DNA from: Pseudomonadota bacterium
GTDB lineage: Bacteria > Desulfobacterota > GWC2-55-46 > JADFVP01
Length of the DNA: 10,158 nt
Direction of reading: 5' to 3'
Assembly: GCA_015222595.1 (NCBI GenBank)
Contig: JADFVP010000191.1
Location: 1-10,158 of the forward strand
Of this stretch, positions 1-6,894 are shown in pieces. The position numbers were made by a program, and so were the translations under genes. The notes under the pieces were generated by a model, which was given only the letters and a program-made list of their open reading frames with translations, searched no databases and was not told where the DNA came from. Within the stretch, counting starts at the first letter, position 1, and each line of letters opens with the position of its first letter.

Positions 1-327
1 CCGTACCTCTATGTAAAGGAGTGCTTCGAGGGGATGCTTTACGGTTACGAACATGCGTCGGAGAGAGTCAACTTTTTCAACCTTGCCTGCGAAGGCGCCA
101 CCAGCGTAAGGCGGATAGCCGAAGAGGTAGTGGCCGGTATGGGCTTTAAACCTGAGGAGGTGGAGTTGAAGTTTACCGGAGGGGCAAGGGGATGGACAGG
201 GGACGTTCCGCAGGTGAGACTCGATATCGAAAAGCTCAAGGGGCTCGGCTGGGAGGCCGGTTACGACTCGGACGGTGCTGTGCGCAAAGCCGTTGCAGAC
301 CTTGTGCGACAGATGAAGGCGGAATAG
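1..327 (+). CDS. C-terminal part of an extended SDR (GalE-like) NAD-dependent sugar-nucleotide epimerase/dehydratase
   Basis: The reading frame is open from base 1 to a TAG stop at 325-327, giving 108 visible residues. The N-terminal Rossmann fold, with its nucleotide-binding glycines and YxxxK motif, lies outside the window. The visible part begins PYLYVKECFEG and continues with a VNFFNLACEGATSV segment, then GDVPQVRLDIEKLKGLGW near the end. This pattern is typical of the substrate-binding C-terminal portion of extended short-chain dehydrogenase/reductases of the UDP-glucose 4-epimerase group. Such enzymes convert NDP-sugars (epimerisation or dehydration) in the cytoplasm. The gene ends 4 nt before the heptose nucleotidyltransferase, so it probably belongs to the same operon and supplies or alters a sugar nucleotide for the same glycan. 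Its exact substrate cannot be told from this fragment. The internal ATG at codon 12 is not the real start. Confidence 0.85.
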   Translation, partial: PYLYVKECFEGMLYGYEHASERVNFFNLACEGATSVRRIAEEVVAGMGFKPEEVELKFTGGARGWTGDVPQVRLDIEKLKGLGWEAGYDSDGAVRKAVADLVRQMKAE

Positions 328-331
328 TAGA

Positions 332-1030
332 ATGATGCAGGCGCTAATTCTTGCCGGCGGGCTCGGCACAAGGCTGGGGGCTATTACCAAGCAGATACCG
401 AAGCCGATGGTGCCGATCAACGGCAGGCCGTTTCTGGAGATACAGATGGAGTACCTCAGGGAGAACGGCATTACCGACATCGTTCTCTCTGTAGGCTATC
501 TTGGCGACCAGATAGAGGAGTACTTTGGTGATGGGTCTGGAATGGGACTTAAGATCGAGTACTCTTTTGAAGATGTGCCGGTCGGAACGGGCGGCGGCGT
601 TAAGCTCGCCGCAGACAAATTGCACGAAGAGTTCTTTCTGCTTTACGGAGACTCTTATCTGCCAATAGATTATAGAGAGGTCGAAGAGGCCTTTAAGGCT
701 TCGGGCAAGACCGGGCTGCTGGTCGCGTACGACAACAGGCTCGGAGACACCACCGTGCCCTGCAACCTCTCGGTCGACTCCGATATGCTCGTTACGGAGT
801 ACCGCAAGGACGCCAAGAGCGAAGAGCTTCACCTTGTAGAAGCCGGGGTGCTCGCATTTAAAAAGTCGGTGCTCGACCTTATTCCGAACACCGGCCCGAC
901 ATCTCTGGAGGAGGAGGTCTTTGCGCGTCTTATAGCCGACAAAGAGATGGCCTGCTTTACGACACGCCAGAGGTTTTACGATATCGGTCTCCCGGAGAGG
1001 CTGGAAAAACTAGAGGAACTCTTTAGGTGA
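332..1030 (+). CDS. hddC: Sugar-phosphate nucleotidyltransferase, HddC-like (D-glycero-alpha-D-manno-heptose 1-phosphate guanylyltransferase)
   Basis: The protein has 232 residues and is a compact nucleotidyltransferase of the NTP_transferase family. The nucleotide-binding signature LAGGLGTRL is at residues 7-15 and PKP at 23-25. VGTGGGVKLA is at 84-93, and YGDSY at 105-109 holds the metal-binding Asp107. These enzymes join a sugar 1-phosphate to an NTP, releasing pyrophosphate and forming the activated sugar. I infer a heptose 1-phosphate substrate because the next three genes make exactly that compound. GTP is the usual donor in the HddC branch, but base specificity cannot be read by eye. 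Two ATG codons (332 and 335) are adjacent, and a GGCGGAA-type ribosome site lies just upstream inside the end of the previous gene. The stop overlaps the GTG start of the kinase by 4 nt. Generic glucose- or mannose-1-phosphate transferases are the main alternative. Confidence 0.8.
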   Translation: MMQALILAGGLGTRLGAITKQIPKPMVPINGRPFLEIQMEYLRENGITDIVLSVGYLGDQIEEYFGDGSGMGLKIEYSFEDVPVGTGGGVKLAADKLHEEFFLLYGDSYLPIDYREVEEAFKASGKTGLLVAYDNRLGDTTVPCNLSVDSDMLVTEYRKDAKSEELHLVEAGVLAFKKSVLDLIPNTGPTSLEEEVFARLIADKEMACFTTRQRFYDIGLPERLEKLEELFR

Positions 1031-2010
1031 TAATATCAAAGACACCGTTCAGGGTGAGTTTCGTAGGCGGTGGCACAGACCTTGCGGAGTTCTACTCCGT
1101 AGAGCCTGGAGCCGTTGTGAGCGCCTCTATAGACAGGTATATGTATATCTGCGTCAATAAACGGTTCGACCATACTATACGGGTCAGCTACTCCAAGACC
1201 GAGATCGTAGAGACGGTCGATGAGATACAGCACCCTATTGTGAAGGAGTGCCTTAAGCTTACCGGGGTTGAGGACAGCATTGAGGTTACCTCTGTGTCGG
1301 ATATTCCGGCCGGAACCGGACTTGGCTCTTCGAGCAGCTTTACGGTTGGGCTGCTCCACGCGCTCTACGCTTATAAAGGTATTCACGTAACGCCGGAGCG
1401 GCTTGCCAGCGAGGCCTGCCGGATAGAGATAGATATTTTAAAAGAGCCTATAGGCAAGCAGGATCAGTATATAGCAGCCTACGGGGGGTTGCAGTTCATC
1501 CGTTTCAACCCGGATGGTACCGTATATGTGGACCCGATACTCTGCACCAAGGAGGTAAAGAAAGAGTTGAGCGAGAATCTCATGTTCTTCTATACCGGGG
1601 TCTCCAGGCAGGCATCCACTATCTTGACAGAGCAGAAGAAGAACACTGCCGCAAAGATGGAGCACTTGAAGAAGGTGCGGGACTTAACTCCAGTGCTGAG
1701 AGATGTGTTGACCGAAGGCGGCGCCTTGACTCGGTTCGGGAAGTTGCTGAACGAAGGCTGGGTGCTGAAGAAGAGCTTTGCGGAAGGAATTAGTAACGCC
1801 GGGATAGACGAATCGTACGCAAGGGCGCTCGAAGCCGGCGCTGTCGGCGGTAAACTTTTGGGGGCCGGCGGCGGCGGGTTTCTGCTTTTCTATGTAGAGC
1901 AACAGAATCAGGCCGGGGTCAGAGAGGCCTTGAAGGACCTGCGAGAGGTACCGTTCAGTTTTGAACCGCAGGGCAGTAAAATTATACACGTGGGGATGAG
2001 CGCATGGTAA
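1027..2010 (+). CDS. hddA: GHMP-family kinase, HddA-like (D-glycero-alpha-D-manno-heptose 7-phosphate kinase)
   Basis: The protein has 327 residues and starts at GTG, which overlaps the preceding stop as GTGA. The N-terminus MIISKTPFRVSFVGGGTDL is characteristic of heptose and related sugar kinases in the GHMP superfamily. The ATP-binding loop PAGTGLGSSSSF is at residues 94-105. GKQDQYIAAYGG is at 143-154, and the C-terminal glycine-rich GKLLGAGGGGF at 275-285. HddA phosphorylates D-glycero-D-manno-heptose 7-phosphate at C1 to give the alpha-1,7-bisphosphate in the cytoplasm. Its position between HddC and GmhA supports this over fucokinase or other GHMP activities. The length is normal and all family motifs look intact. 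The next gene starts inside its last codons with a 7-nt overlap. Confidence 0.88.
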   Translation: MIISKTPFRVSFVGGGTDLAEFYSVEPGAVVSASIDRYMYICVNKRFDHTIRVSYSKTEIVETVDEIQHPIVKECLKLTGVEDSIEVTSVSDIPAGTGLGSSSSFTVGLLHALYAYKGIHVTPERLASEACRIEIDILKEPIGKQDQYIAAYGGLQFIRFNPDGTVYVDPILCTKEVKKELSENLMFFYTGVSRQASTILTEQKKNTAAKMEHLKKVRDLTPVLRDVLTEGGALTRFGKLLNEGWVLKKSFAEGISNAGIDESYARALEAGAVGGKLLGAGGGGFLLFYVEQQNQAGVREALKDLREVPFSFEPQGSKIIHVGMSAW

Positions 2011-2585
2011 GAGAGCAGAGTGAAAGGTATTTTAGTGAATTGAAAGAGGTGCTCGACGCCCTTGACCTCGATGCGGTCGAAAGGGTTGTCGATATTTTTC
2101 TTGAGGCTCGCAAAAACGGCAAGCAGATATTCGTTATGGGCAACGGCGGCAGCGGCTCTACGGCGTCGCACCTTGCATGCGACATCAACAAAGGGGTTGG
2201 CGGCTCGCTCCCCGAGAGGTTCAAGGTTATCTGCCTTAACGACAACATGCCGACCGTTCTGGCTTACGCTAACGACATGTCGTATGAAGATATATTCGTC
2301 GAGCAGTTGAAGAATTATCTTCTGGAAGGAGATGTGGTTATCGGCATCTCCGGCAGCGGAAACTCCGGCAACGTTTTAAAGGCCGTCGATTACGCGAACA
2401 GGTGCGGTGCGGTAACAATCGGTTTTTCCGGTTACGACGGTGGTGAGCTTGCAAAGGTCTCCACCGTCAGTCTCAATGCCGGAGTCGCGTGTATGCAGAA
2501 GGCGGAAGACATCCATCTGATAGTCACCCACTTGATAATGCAGATTCTCGAATCCCGGCTGGCTGACAAGAGCGCCGACTCTTGA
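2004..2585 (+). CDS. gmhA: SIS-domain sedoheptulose 7-phosphate isomerase (GmhA/LpcA)
   Basis: The protein has 193 residues, the usual GmhA length. It is a single SIS domain: GNGGSGSTASHLACD at about residues 46-60, ISGSGNSGNVLKA at about 115-127, and a C-terminal AEDIHLIVTHLIM helix with His171 and His176. GmhA isomerises sedoheptulose 7-phosphate, from the pentose phosphate pathway, to D-glycero-D-manno-heptose 7-phosphate. This is the first committed step of NDP-heptose synthesis. The ATG at 2004 overlaps the kinase stop by 7 nt, and a GTGGGG ribosome site sits about 8 nt upstream. Its stop overlaps the TTG start of the phosphatase gene. Other SIS isomerases are possible in principle, but the flanking HddA and GmhB homologues make this role very likely. 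Confidence 0.9.
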   Translation: MVREQSERYFSELKEVLDALDLDAVERVVDIFLEARKNGKQIFVMGNGGSGSTASHLACDINKGVGGSLPERFKVICLNDNMPTVLAYANDMSYEDIFVEQLKNYLLEGDVVIGISGSGNSGNVLKAVDYANRCGAVTIGFSGYDGGELAKVSTVSLNAGVACMQKAEDIHLIVTHLIMQILESRLADKSADS

Positions 2586-3127
2586 GCAGAGCGATCTTTC
2601 TAGATAGAGACGGCGTTATAAACAGAAAGGCCGAGAGCGACGATTATGTTAAGAGTTGGAACGAGTTCGTCTTCTTGCCGCGCGCGGTAGAGGCCCTCGC
2701 GCTTCTCGGTAGAACCGACTACCTGTTGTTCGTTGTAACCAATCAGAGAGGTATTGCCAGAGGGCTTATGTCAGAAGGCGACCTTTGTGATATTCACGAC
2801 AACATGTCTCGCCAACTGCAACAGGCCGGTGCGAGGATAGACAGCATCTTCCACTGTCCCCACGAAAAAGCAGAGCGGTGCGGTTGCAGAAAGCCGGAGC
2901 CCGGCATGCTGCTTGAGGCCTCTCGGCAATTTGACGTAGATTTAAAAGAGTCATGCATTGTCGGAGACTCTTTGAGCGACATTGAGGCCGGAGTTAATGC
3001 CGGCTGTAAAGAGCTGATACTGGTGGGCAATAGCCTGGAGCAAGAAATAGATACTATCGAAGCACAATATAGTTGTTTTGCCGACCTGTATGAAGCGGCT
3101 TCGTATATCTGTAAGAAAAAATCATGA
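2582..3127 (+). CDS. gmhB: HAD-IIIA phosphatase, D-glycero-D-manno-heptose 1,7-bisphosphate 7-phosphatase (GmhB)
   Basis: The protein has 181 residues and a TTG start that overlaps the previous stop (TTGA). The HAD nucleophile motif is FLDRDGVIN with Asp8 and Asp10. Motif II is TNQRG near Thr53. The zinc-binding loop is HCPHEKAERCGC (Cys92, His94, Cys100, Cys102), followed by RKPEPGM with Lys104. Motif IV is GDSLSDIEAG with Asp129 and Asp133. This combination is diagnostic of GmhB and related histidinol-phosphatase-like enzymes. It removes the C7 phosphate from heptose 1,7-bisphosphate so that the nucleotidyltransferase can use the 1-phosphate. The alpha anomer is expected here because the kinase is HddA-like and not HldE-like. 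The final TGA overlaps the ATG of the glycosyltransferase gene (ATGA), which suggests translational coupling. Confidence 0.9.
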   Translation: MSRAIFLDRDGVINRKAESDDYVKSWNEFVFLPRAVEALALLGRTDYLLFVVTNQRGIARGLMSEGDLCDIHDNMSRQLQQAGARIDSIFHCPHEKAERCGCRKPEPGMLLEASRQFDVDLKESCIVGDSLSDIEAGVNAGCKELILVGNSLEQEIDTIEAQYSCFADLYEAASYICKKKS

Positions 3128-4260
3128 AAACAGTACTGATGATATGCCCGTTCGCCAAGCCGAATGTCGGGGGGGTGGAGTCTCATCTTGATAAACTTAC
3201 CGGGAGTATCGCCGGGAGGGGGCAGAGGGTAGTTCTGGTAACGTACCAGCCGCTTACGTCTACTGCACGAGGCCCACGGTATGAGAAGAACGGGAACATT
3301 GAGATCTACAGGGCGGCATGGTTCGGCACAGGGTGGTTCCCGAAGCTTGAGCCGTACTTCCCGTTGGTCTTTCTCTATCTCTTTCCGGGGCTATTGATAA
3401 AGAGTTTTCTTGTCTGCGCAGGCAGAAGAAAAGAGATAGACGTTATCCATGCGCACGGCTTTGCCGCGGCCGCTGTTGCAAAGGTGCTGCTGCTGTTTTT
3501 CAAGCGGCGCTCTGTTATCAGCACGCATGCGATCTACAATTTTAAAGAGCGTGGGCTGCTGGCCTCAATTATCAAGTGGCTGCTGAAGGGCTTCGATTCG
3601 GTTCTTGCCGTTGGCGAACCGTCGAGGCAGGAGCTTGTAGGCATAGGGCTCGAGAGCGCCAAGGTAGAGGTGCACCCGAACTGGGTGGACACCGAGCACT
3701 TTAAGCCGATGGACAGGGCCGCGTGCAAGAAGGCGCTCGGTTTTGGTCCGGACGACTTTGTTGTTCTTTATCTCGGTCGCCTGATAGAGATGAAGGGGAT
3801 AGTTGTGCTGTTGGAGGCTGCAAGGCTGACGGACAGGGATATAAAGTTCGCTTTTGTAGGCGAAGGGCCGCTGCTCGGCAGGCTCAAAGAGGCTGCCGGA
3901 ACCGATGACAGGTTGAGGTGTCTCGGAAGGCTCGGCGATGACGAGATAATAACGGCCTATAACGCCGCCGATCTCTTCGCTTCTCCTGTTCTGTACGAGG
4001 AGGGTTTTGCTACCGTCTACCTGGAGGCTCTGGCGTGCGGGACTCCCGTGCTTACGGCCAAACGAGGGTGTCTGCCGTACTTTCTCTCTCCTGAGGTGGC
4101 CGACATGCTCGAGAGCGTGGACGCCGAATCGGTAATGAAGAGCCTGGAACAGCATTACGACAACAGGAGCGGTATAGAAGAGAAGCGGCGCGTATGTAGA
4201 AAGTATGCGCTGGAGAATTTTTCTGAGAAGAATGCAGAGATAATTATTAGGAATTATTGA
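3124..4260 (+). CDS. GT4-family (GT-B fold) glycosyltransferase
   Basis: The protein has 378 residues with a two-domain GT-B layout. The N-terminal acceptor domain starts MKTVLMICPF and carries the NVGGVESH loop near residues 14-20 and HAHG at 109-112. A hydrophobic, membrane-associating stretch lies around residues 78-98 (Pro- and Leu-rich, LVFLYLFPGLLIKSFLV). The C-terminal donor domain has VLYLGRLIEMKG (about 214-225), FVGEGP, and the EX7E retaining motif at Glu293-Glu301 within YEEGFATVYLEALACG. Family GT4 enzymes transfer sugars from NDP donors with retention of anomeric configuration, normally at the inner face of the membrane. Position directly after gmhB suggests heptose or a neighbouring residue as donor, but GT4 donors cannot be assigned by motif. 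The ATG lies in the preceding stop (ATGA) and has only a weak ribosome site of its own. Confidence 0.88.
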   Translation: MKTVLMICPFAKPNVGGVESHLDKLTGSIAGRGQRVVLVTYQPLTSTARGPRYEKNGNIEIYRAAWFGTGWFPKLEPYFPLVFLYLFPGLLIKSFLVCAGRRKEIDVIHAHGFAAAAVAKVLLLFFKRRSVISTHAIYNFKERGLLASIIKWLLKGFDSVLAVGEPSRQELVGIGLESAKVEVHPNWVDTEHFKPMDRAACKKALGFGPDDFVVLYLGRLIEMKGIVVLLEAARLTDRDIKFAFVGEGPLLGRLKEAAGTDDRLRCLGRLGDDEIITAYNAADLFASPVLYEEGFATVYLEALACGTPVLTAKRGCLPYFLSPEVADMLESVDAESVMKSLEQHYDNRSGIEEKRRVCRKYALENFSEKNAEIIIRNY

Positions 4261-4263
4261 ATT

Positions 4264-5130
4264 ATGGATAGTAGAGAATCGATGCTCGAACAGATGCTCT
4301 CAAGGGTGGGCGACCTTGGGTTCAGGCGGCGTATTGTAAGGCTGATGGAGTGCCTCGATATAAAAGAGACCGACACGGTGCTCGACTGCGGTTGTGGAGA
4401 GGGCTTTTACTCTATGATAATCAGCGAGCTGTATGGACCCGACCTTACGGCCTTTGACTTCAATGCCGAGCTTTTGGAGAAGGCCGCTGACTGGATAGAG
4501 GGTAAGAAGCGTGTCAAATTTTTAAACGGTGATCTCACGAAAGGTCTGCCGTTCGAGGCGAACAGCTTCGACAAGATCGTCTTTACCGAGGTGCTTGAGC
4601 ACCTTGATGAAGACGCCCCGACGATGAAAGAGATCTTCAGGGTTTTAAAACCCGGCGGCATAGTAGGGCTTACCGTGCCGAACGCCAGTTATCCGCTCTT
4701 TTGGGATCCGCCGAACTGGATAAGGGGCCACCTCGGGCTCGGGCACTTCAACCCGAAGAATACCGTTACCGGAGGCGTCTGGTCGTACGACCACAAGAGG
4801 CTCTATCGCCACGGCGAGATAAAGAGGCTGGCAGAGGAGACCGGGTTCAATGTTATGGAGATGGAGTCCGTTACGCACTACTGCGTTCCGTTCAACTACC
4901 TTATACTGAGGCTCGGCAAGCTCTTTTACACATCCATACCGGCCTCGTTGAGCACTGCAGAGACGATGGAGAAGTTCGAGTGGAGAAAAGAGGCTCCAAA
5001 GAGCCGGTTCGATCTGATCATGACCGTTTTCAAGCTCTTCAAGTGGGTTGACTCTGGAAACGACAGGCTGAGGGGCGTTGACAAGTCGTCCGTCTCTGTA
5101 CTGCTTAAACTGGAGAAGCCGACCAGCTAA
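4264..5130 (+). CDS. Class I SAM-dependent methyltransferase (Methyltransf_11-like)
   Basis: The protein has 288 residues. Motif I is VLDCGCGEGFYS (Asp41 to Gly47). The acidic ribose-binding residue after strand 2 is Asp65 in FDFNAE. The adenine-contact segment is NGDLTKGLPF at 88-97, motif IV is VFTEVLEHLDED near 106-117, and the post-motif is RVLKPGGIVGLTVPN at about 126-140. These elements define a cytoplasmic SAM-dependent methyltransferase of the UbiE/Methyltransf_11 type. About 150 C-terminal residues, rich in Trp, Tyr and Arg, probably form the acceptor site. The gene starts 3 nt after the glycosyltransferase stop and is the last gene before a 94-nt gap, so it ends the heptose operon as seen here. 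O-methylation of a glycan sugar is a plausible role by context only. The acceptor is unknown. Confidence 0.85.
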   Translation: MDSRESMLEQMLSRVGDLGFRRRIVRLMECLDIKETDTVLDCGCGEGFYSMIISELYGPDLTAFDFNAELLEKAADWIEGKKRVKFLNGDLTKGLPFEANSFDKIVFTEVLEHLDEDAPTMKEIFRVLKPGGIVGLTVPNASYPLFWDPPNWIRGHLGLGHFNPKNTVTGGVWSYDHKRLYRHGEIKRLAEETGFNVMEMESVTHYCVPFNYLILRLGKLFYTSIPASLSTAETMEKFEWRKEAPKSRFDLIMTVFKLFKWVDSGNDRLRGVDKSSVSVLLKLEKPTS

Positions 5131-5160
5131 TGAGCCTTTAAGTACAGGGCAAAAGTGCTA

Positions 5161-5190
5161 TTGCTAATGTCAATATTTATGATGTAATAT
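5161..5190 (+). promoter_or_regulatory. Candidate sigma70-type promoter in the 5131-5224 gap
   Basis: The 94-nt gap contains an AT-rich stretch with TTGCTA at 5161-5166, an 18-nt spacer, and TAATAT at 5185-5190. Transcription would start near 5197. A GGAGAGG ribosome site at 5214-5220 leads to the ATG at 5225. No convincing hairpin terminator was seen after the preceding stop, so read-through from the heptose operon may also occur. This is called from consensus similarity alone. Confidence 0.4.
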
Positions 5191-5224
5191 ACACTTCAAT
5201 CGTGGAAAGAATCGGAGAGGTCGT

Positions 5225-5974
5225 ATGTATTCCCATAGTGAGAGATGGAAGAAGGCTCAAGAGCTGGAGAAGGTATACTGGCAGAAAGATTTCTTTAGAG
5301 ACAGTGAGTACAAGGAACTGATCTTTAAGTATGCCGATCTGTTCAAGCAGATTGAACAGAAGTATAATTTCTCTGAGGACACAACTGTTCTGGATCTTGG
5401 GTGTGGCGCAACCTGTCCGTCAACTCTGTTCTCGAAAGGAAAGAGGTTCGGGGTTGACCCTATAGTAAGCGGTTACCTGGAGAAGGACAGACAAAAGCTT
5501 GACGGGGTTATCCAGCTTTCTGAGGGTACGGGTGAAGAGATTCCGTTTGAAGACGGTTATTTTGATGTGGTTCTGTGTCGCAACGCCCTTGACCATATGG
5601 ACAATATTGATAATGTGATGAAAGAGATCGACAGGGTGCTGAAGCCGAGCGGGATTGTTATCTTGTCTATCTATACATATTCTCCGTTCATAGCGTTTCT
5701 GAAAAAAGCCAGTGAACTTGTCCCGATGCTTAGAAATATTGAGCACCCCTTCACGTTCACCCCGCCTCAGTTCAGAAGGTTTTGTGCCGCCACTTTCGAT
5801 ATCCTGGACGAGATCATAGTATTTGAAGGAAAAAGTTCCATCGATTACGGCAAGCAGGATGTGGAACTGAGCGAGCCGCTGTCGCATAAGATATTCTCGT
5901 GGATAAATAGGTATCTCTTCATGAATAGATGGTTCTTGAGAGAAATGTTAATTACTTGCAGGAAACAGAAATGA
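5225..5974 (+). CDS. Class I SAM-dependent methyltransferase, second in the locus
   Basis: The protein has 249 residues. The SAM-binding motif I is VLDLGCGATCPS (Asp57, Gly59, Gly61), with the acidic residue Asp78 in FGVDPI. EEIPFEDGYFDVVLCRNALDHMDN (about 104-127) corresponds to motifs III-IV of the Methyltransf_11 fold. RVLKPSGIVILSIY follows at about 137-150. The C-terminal part (about 175-249) is rich in aromatic residues and ends in a basic tail. The N-terminal helical region, with SERWKKAQELEKVYWQKDF, resembles the cap seen in small-molecule and sugar methyltransferases. The ATG at 5225 has a strong GGAGAGG site. Its stop overlaps the next ATG as ATGA at 5971-5974. It is the first gene after the gap with the candidate promoter and is more AT-rich than the heptose genes. 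The substrate is unknown; a glycan residue is inferred from context. Confidence 0.82.
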   Translation: MYSHSERWKKAQELEKVYWQKDFFRDSEYKELIFKYADLFKQIEQKYNFSEDTTVLDLGCGATCPSTLFSKGKRFGVDPIVSGYLEKDRQKLDGVIQLSEGTGEEIPFEDGYFDVVLCRNALDHMDNIDNVMKEIDRVLKPSGIVILSIYTYSPFIAFLKKASELVPMLRNIEHPFTFTPPQFRRFCAATFDILDEIIVFEGKSSIDYGKQDVELSEPLSHKIFSWINRYLFMNRWFLREMLITCRKQK

Positions 5975-6882
5975 ATTCCGGACTACAGGAAGATCTTGAT
6001 AAGGGTGACTGTATTAGCTGCGGCGGTTCCACTTTTGAAAGTCTTCCATACAAAAATGATCTGATGGGAGTAGATATATCTTTTAAGAGGTGCTGCAGTT
6101 GCGGAACTATTTGTCCGGCAATGGAACCGACTGCTTTAGACGAGTATGTAACCAGATACTACACAACTAAGTACCACGATAGTTTTCTTCAAAGAACCTC
6201 AAAGAAAGATATTCTCTCAAAGTGTTACCGTTTCTTCGCTCGTATTGTTTCGACAGGTTGTGAATATCGCTTCATAAAAAAGTTTTTAACTGAAGGCTCG
6301 TCAATGCTGGAAATTGGAGCAAGTGACGGTTCTTTAATAGAGAGATTTAGTAACAAGGGTTTTGATTGTTCCATTATTGAGCCAGATGAAAAGTTTCACA
6401 AACAGGTAAGCGAAAAGTTAGTGAAGGTACAGGCATATAGGTCTATTGAAGAGCTAGGCAGCAGAAAGAGAAAGTTTGACATGATAGTGTTGGTTCATGT
6501 ATTGGAGCATGTTACAAGGCCGACTCTATTTTTGAAAGATATTAAAAGATTGCTAAGAACAGATGGTAAGCTCTATATTGAGCTACCTAATATAGTACAT
6601 GAAGGTATCCTGAAAGATTCAATTGTAGACCATCCCCACCTGTACCATTGGAACTTAGATGGCGCTAAAATATTTTTTAAAAGTCTCGGATTTAACATTG
6701 AGCATCTGGAACCGTATTCAACAAGAATTTCTCCTTATGATAGACCCCGGTTCGCATCTATTAGAAAGATCTATTATTTTCTTGCAGCCTTCTTTTTCAT
6801 GAAGGACTATTATTTCATTAAGTCTAATGGGCATATGTTGAGAGCGGTACTGAGCATTAATTCTGCAAATGAGAACGAATAA
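5971..6882 (+). CDS. SAM-dependent methyltransferase with an N-terminal CxxC/CxxC putative zinc module, AT-rich
   Basis: The start chosen is ATG 5971, which overlaps the previous stop (ATGA) and has an AGGA site about 8 nt upstream. The open frame reaches an ATG at 5929, but that would bury 46 nt in the preceding gene. The protein has 303 residues. Cys14-x2-Cys17 and Cys41-x2-Cys44 form a likely zinc-binding module. Methyltransferase motif I is SMLEIGASDGSL (Glu114 to Gly120), followed by IIEPDE at about 135-140 and VLVHVLEHV at about 173-181. A Cys4 module ahead of a SAM domain recalls NDP-sugar C-methyltransferases (Methyltransf_13/23/14 type), but the C-terminal epimerase-like domain of those enzymes is not evident. 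Base composition differs sharply from the heptose operon: 18 of 60 bases are G or C in 6541-6600, against 32 of 60 in 4561-4620. That suggests separate acquisition. Confidence 0.78.
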   Translation: MNSGLQEDLDKGDCISCGGSTFESLPYKNDLMGVDISFKRCCSCGTICPAMEPTALDEYVTRYYTTKYHDSFLQRTSKKDILSKCYRFFARIVSTGCEYRFIKKFLTEGSSMLEIGASDGSLIERFSNKGFDCSIIEPDEKFHKQVSEKLVKVQAYRSIEELGSRKRKFDMIVLVHVLEHVTRPTLFLKDIKRLLRTDGKLYIELPNIVHEGILKDSIVDHPHLYHWNLDGAKIFFKSLGFNIEHLEPYSTRISPYDRPRFASIRKIYYFLAAFFFMKDYYFIKSNGHMLRAVLSINSANENE

Positions 6883-6894
6883 ACAGAGCGCCTA
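6849..6894 (+). repeat. 46-nt direct repeat, copy 1 (end of the AT-rich methyltransferase gene)
   Basis: These 46 bases cover the last codons of the methyltransferase (LSINSANENE and stop) plus 12 nt beyond it. They match 8493-8538 at 43 of 46 positions. The differences are C/T at 6866/8510, T/A at 6870/8514 and G/A at 6886/8530. Similarity drops abruptly on both sides. Confidence 0.9.

Noticed and set aside
344..832. 162-residue open frame on the - strand
   Set aside because: It is antisense to the HddC-like gene, whose motifs are all intact. It has no family motif and is a composition-driven shadow.
3565..4155. 196-residue open frame on the - strand
   Set aside because: It is antisense to the GT4 glycosyltransferase, which carries clear EX7E and GGVE motifs. 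The reverse frame shows no domain.
5131..5160. Possible terminator after the first methyltransferase (GCC near 5134 and GGGC near 5149)
   Set aside because: The stem would be only 3-4 bp with no following T run, which is too weak to call.
5929..5970. Longer start for the zinc-module methyltransferase at ATG 5929
   Set aside because: It would overlap the previous gene by 46 nt. The ATG at 5971 overlaps the stop by 4 nt, has an AGGA site upstream, and puts the CxxC module at a natural N-terminal position.
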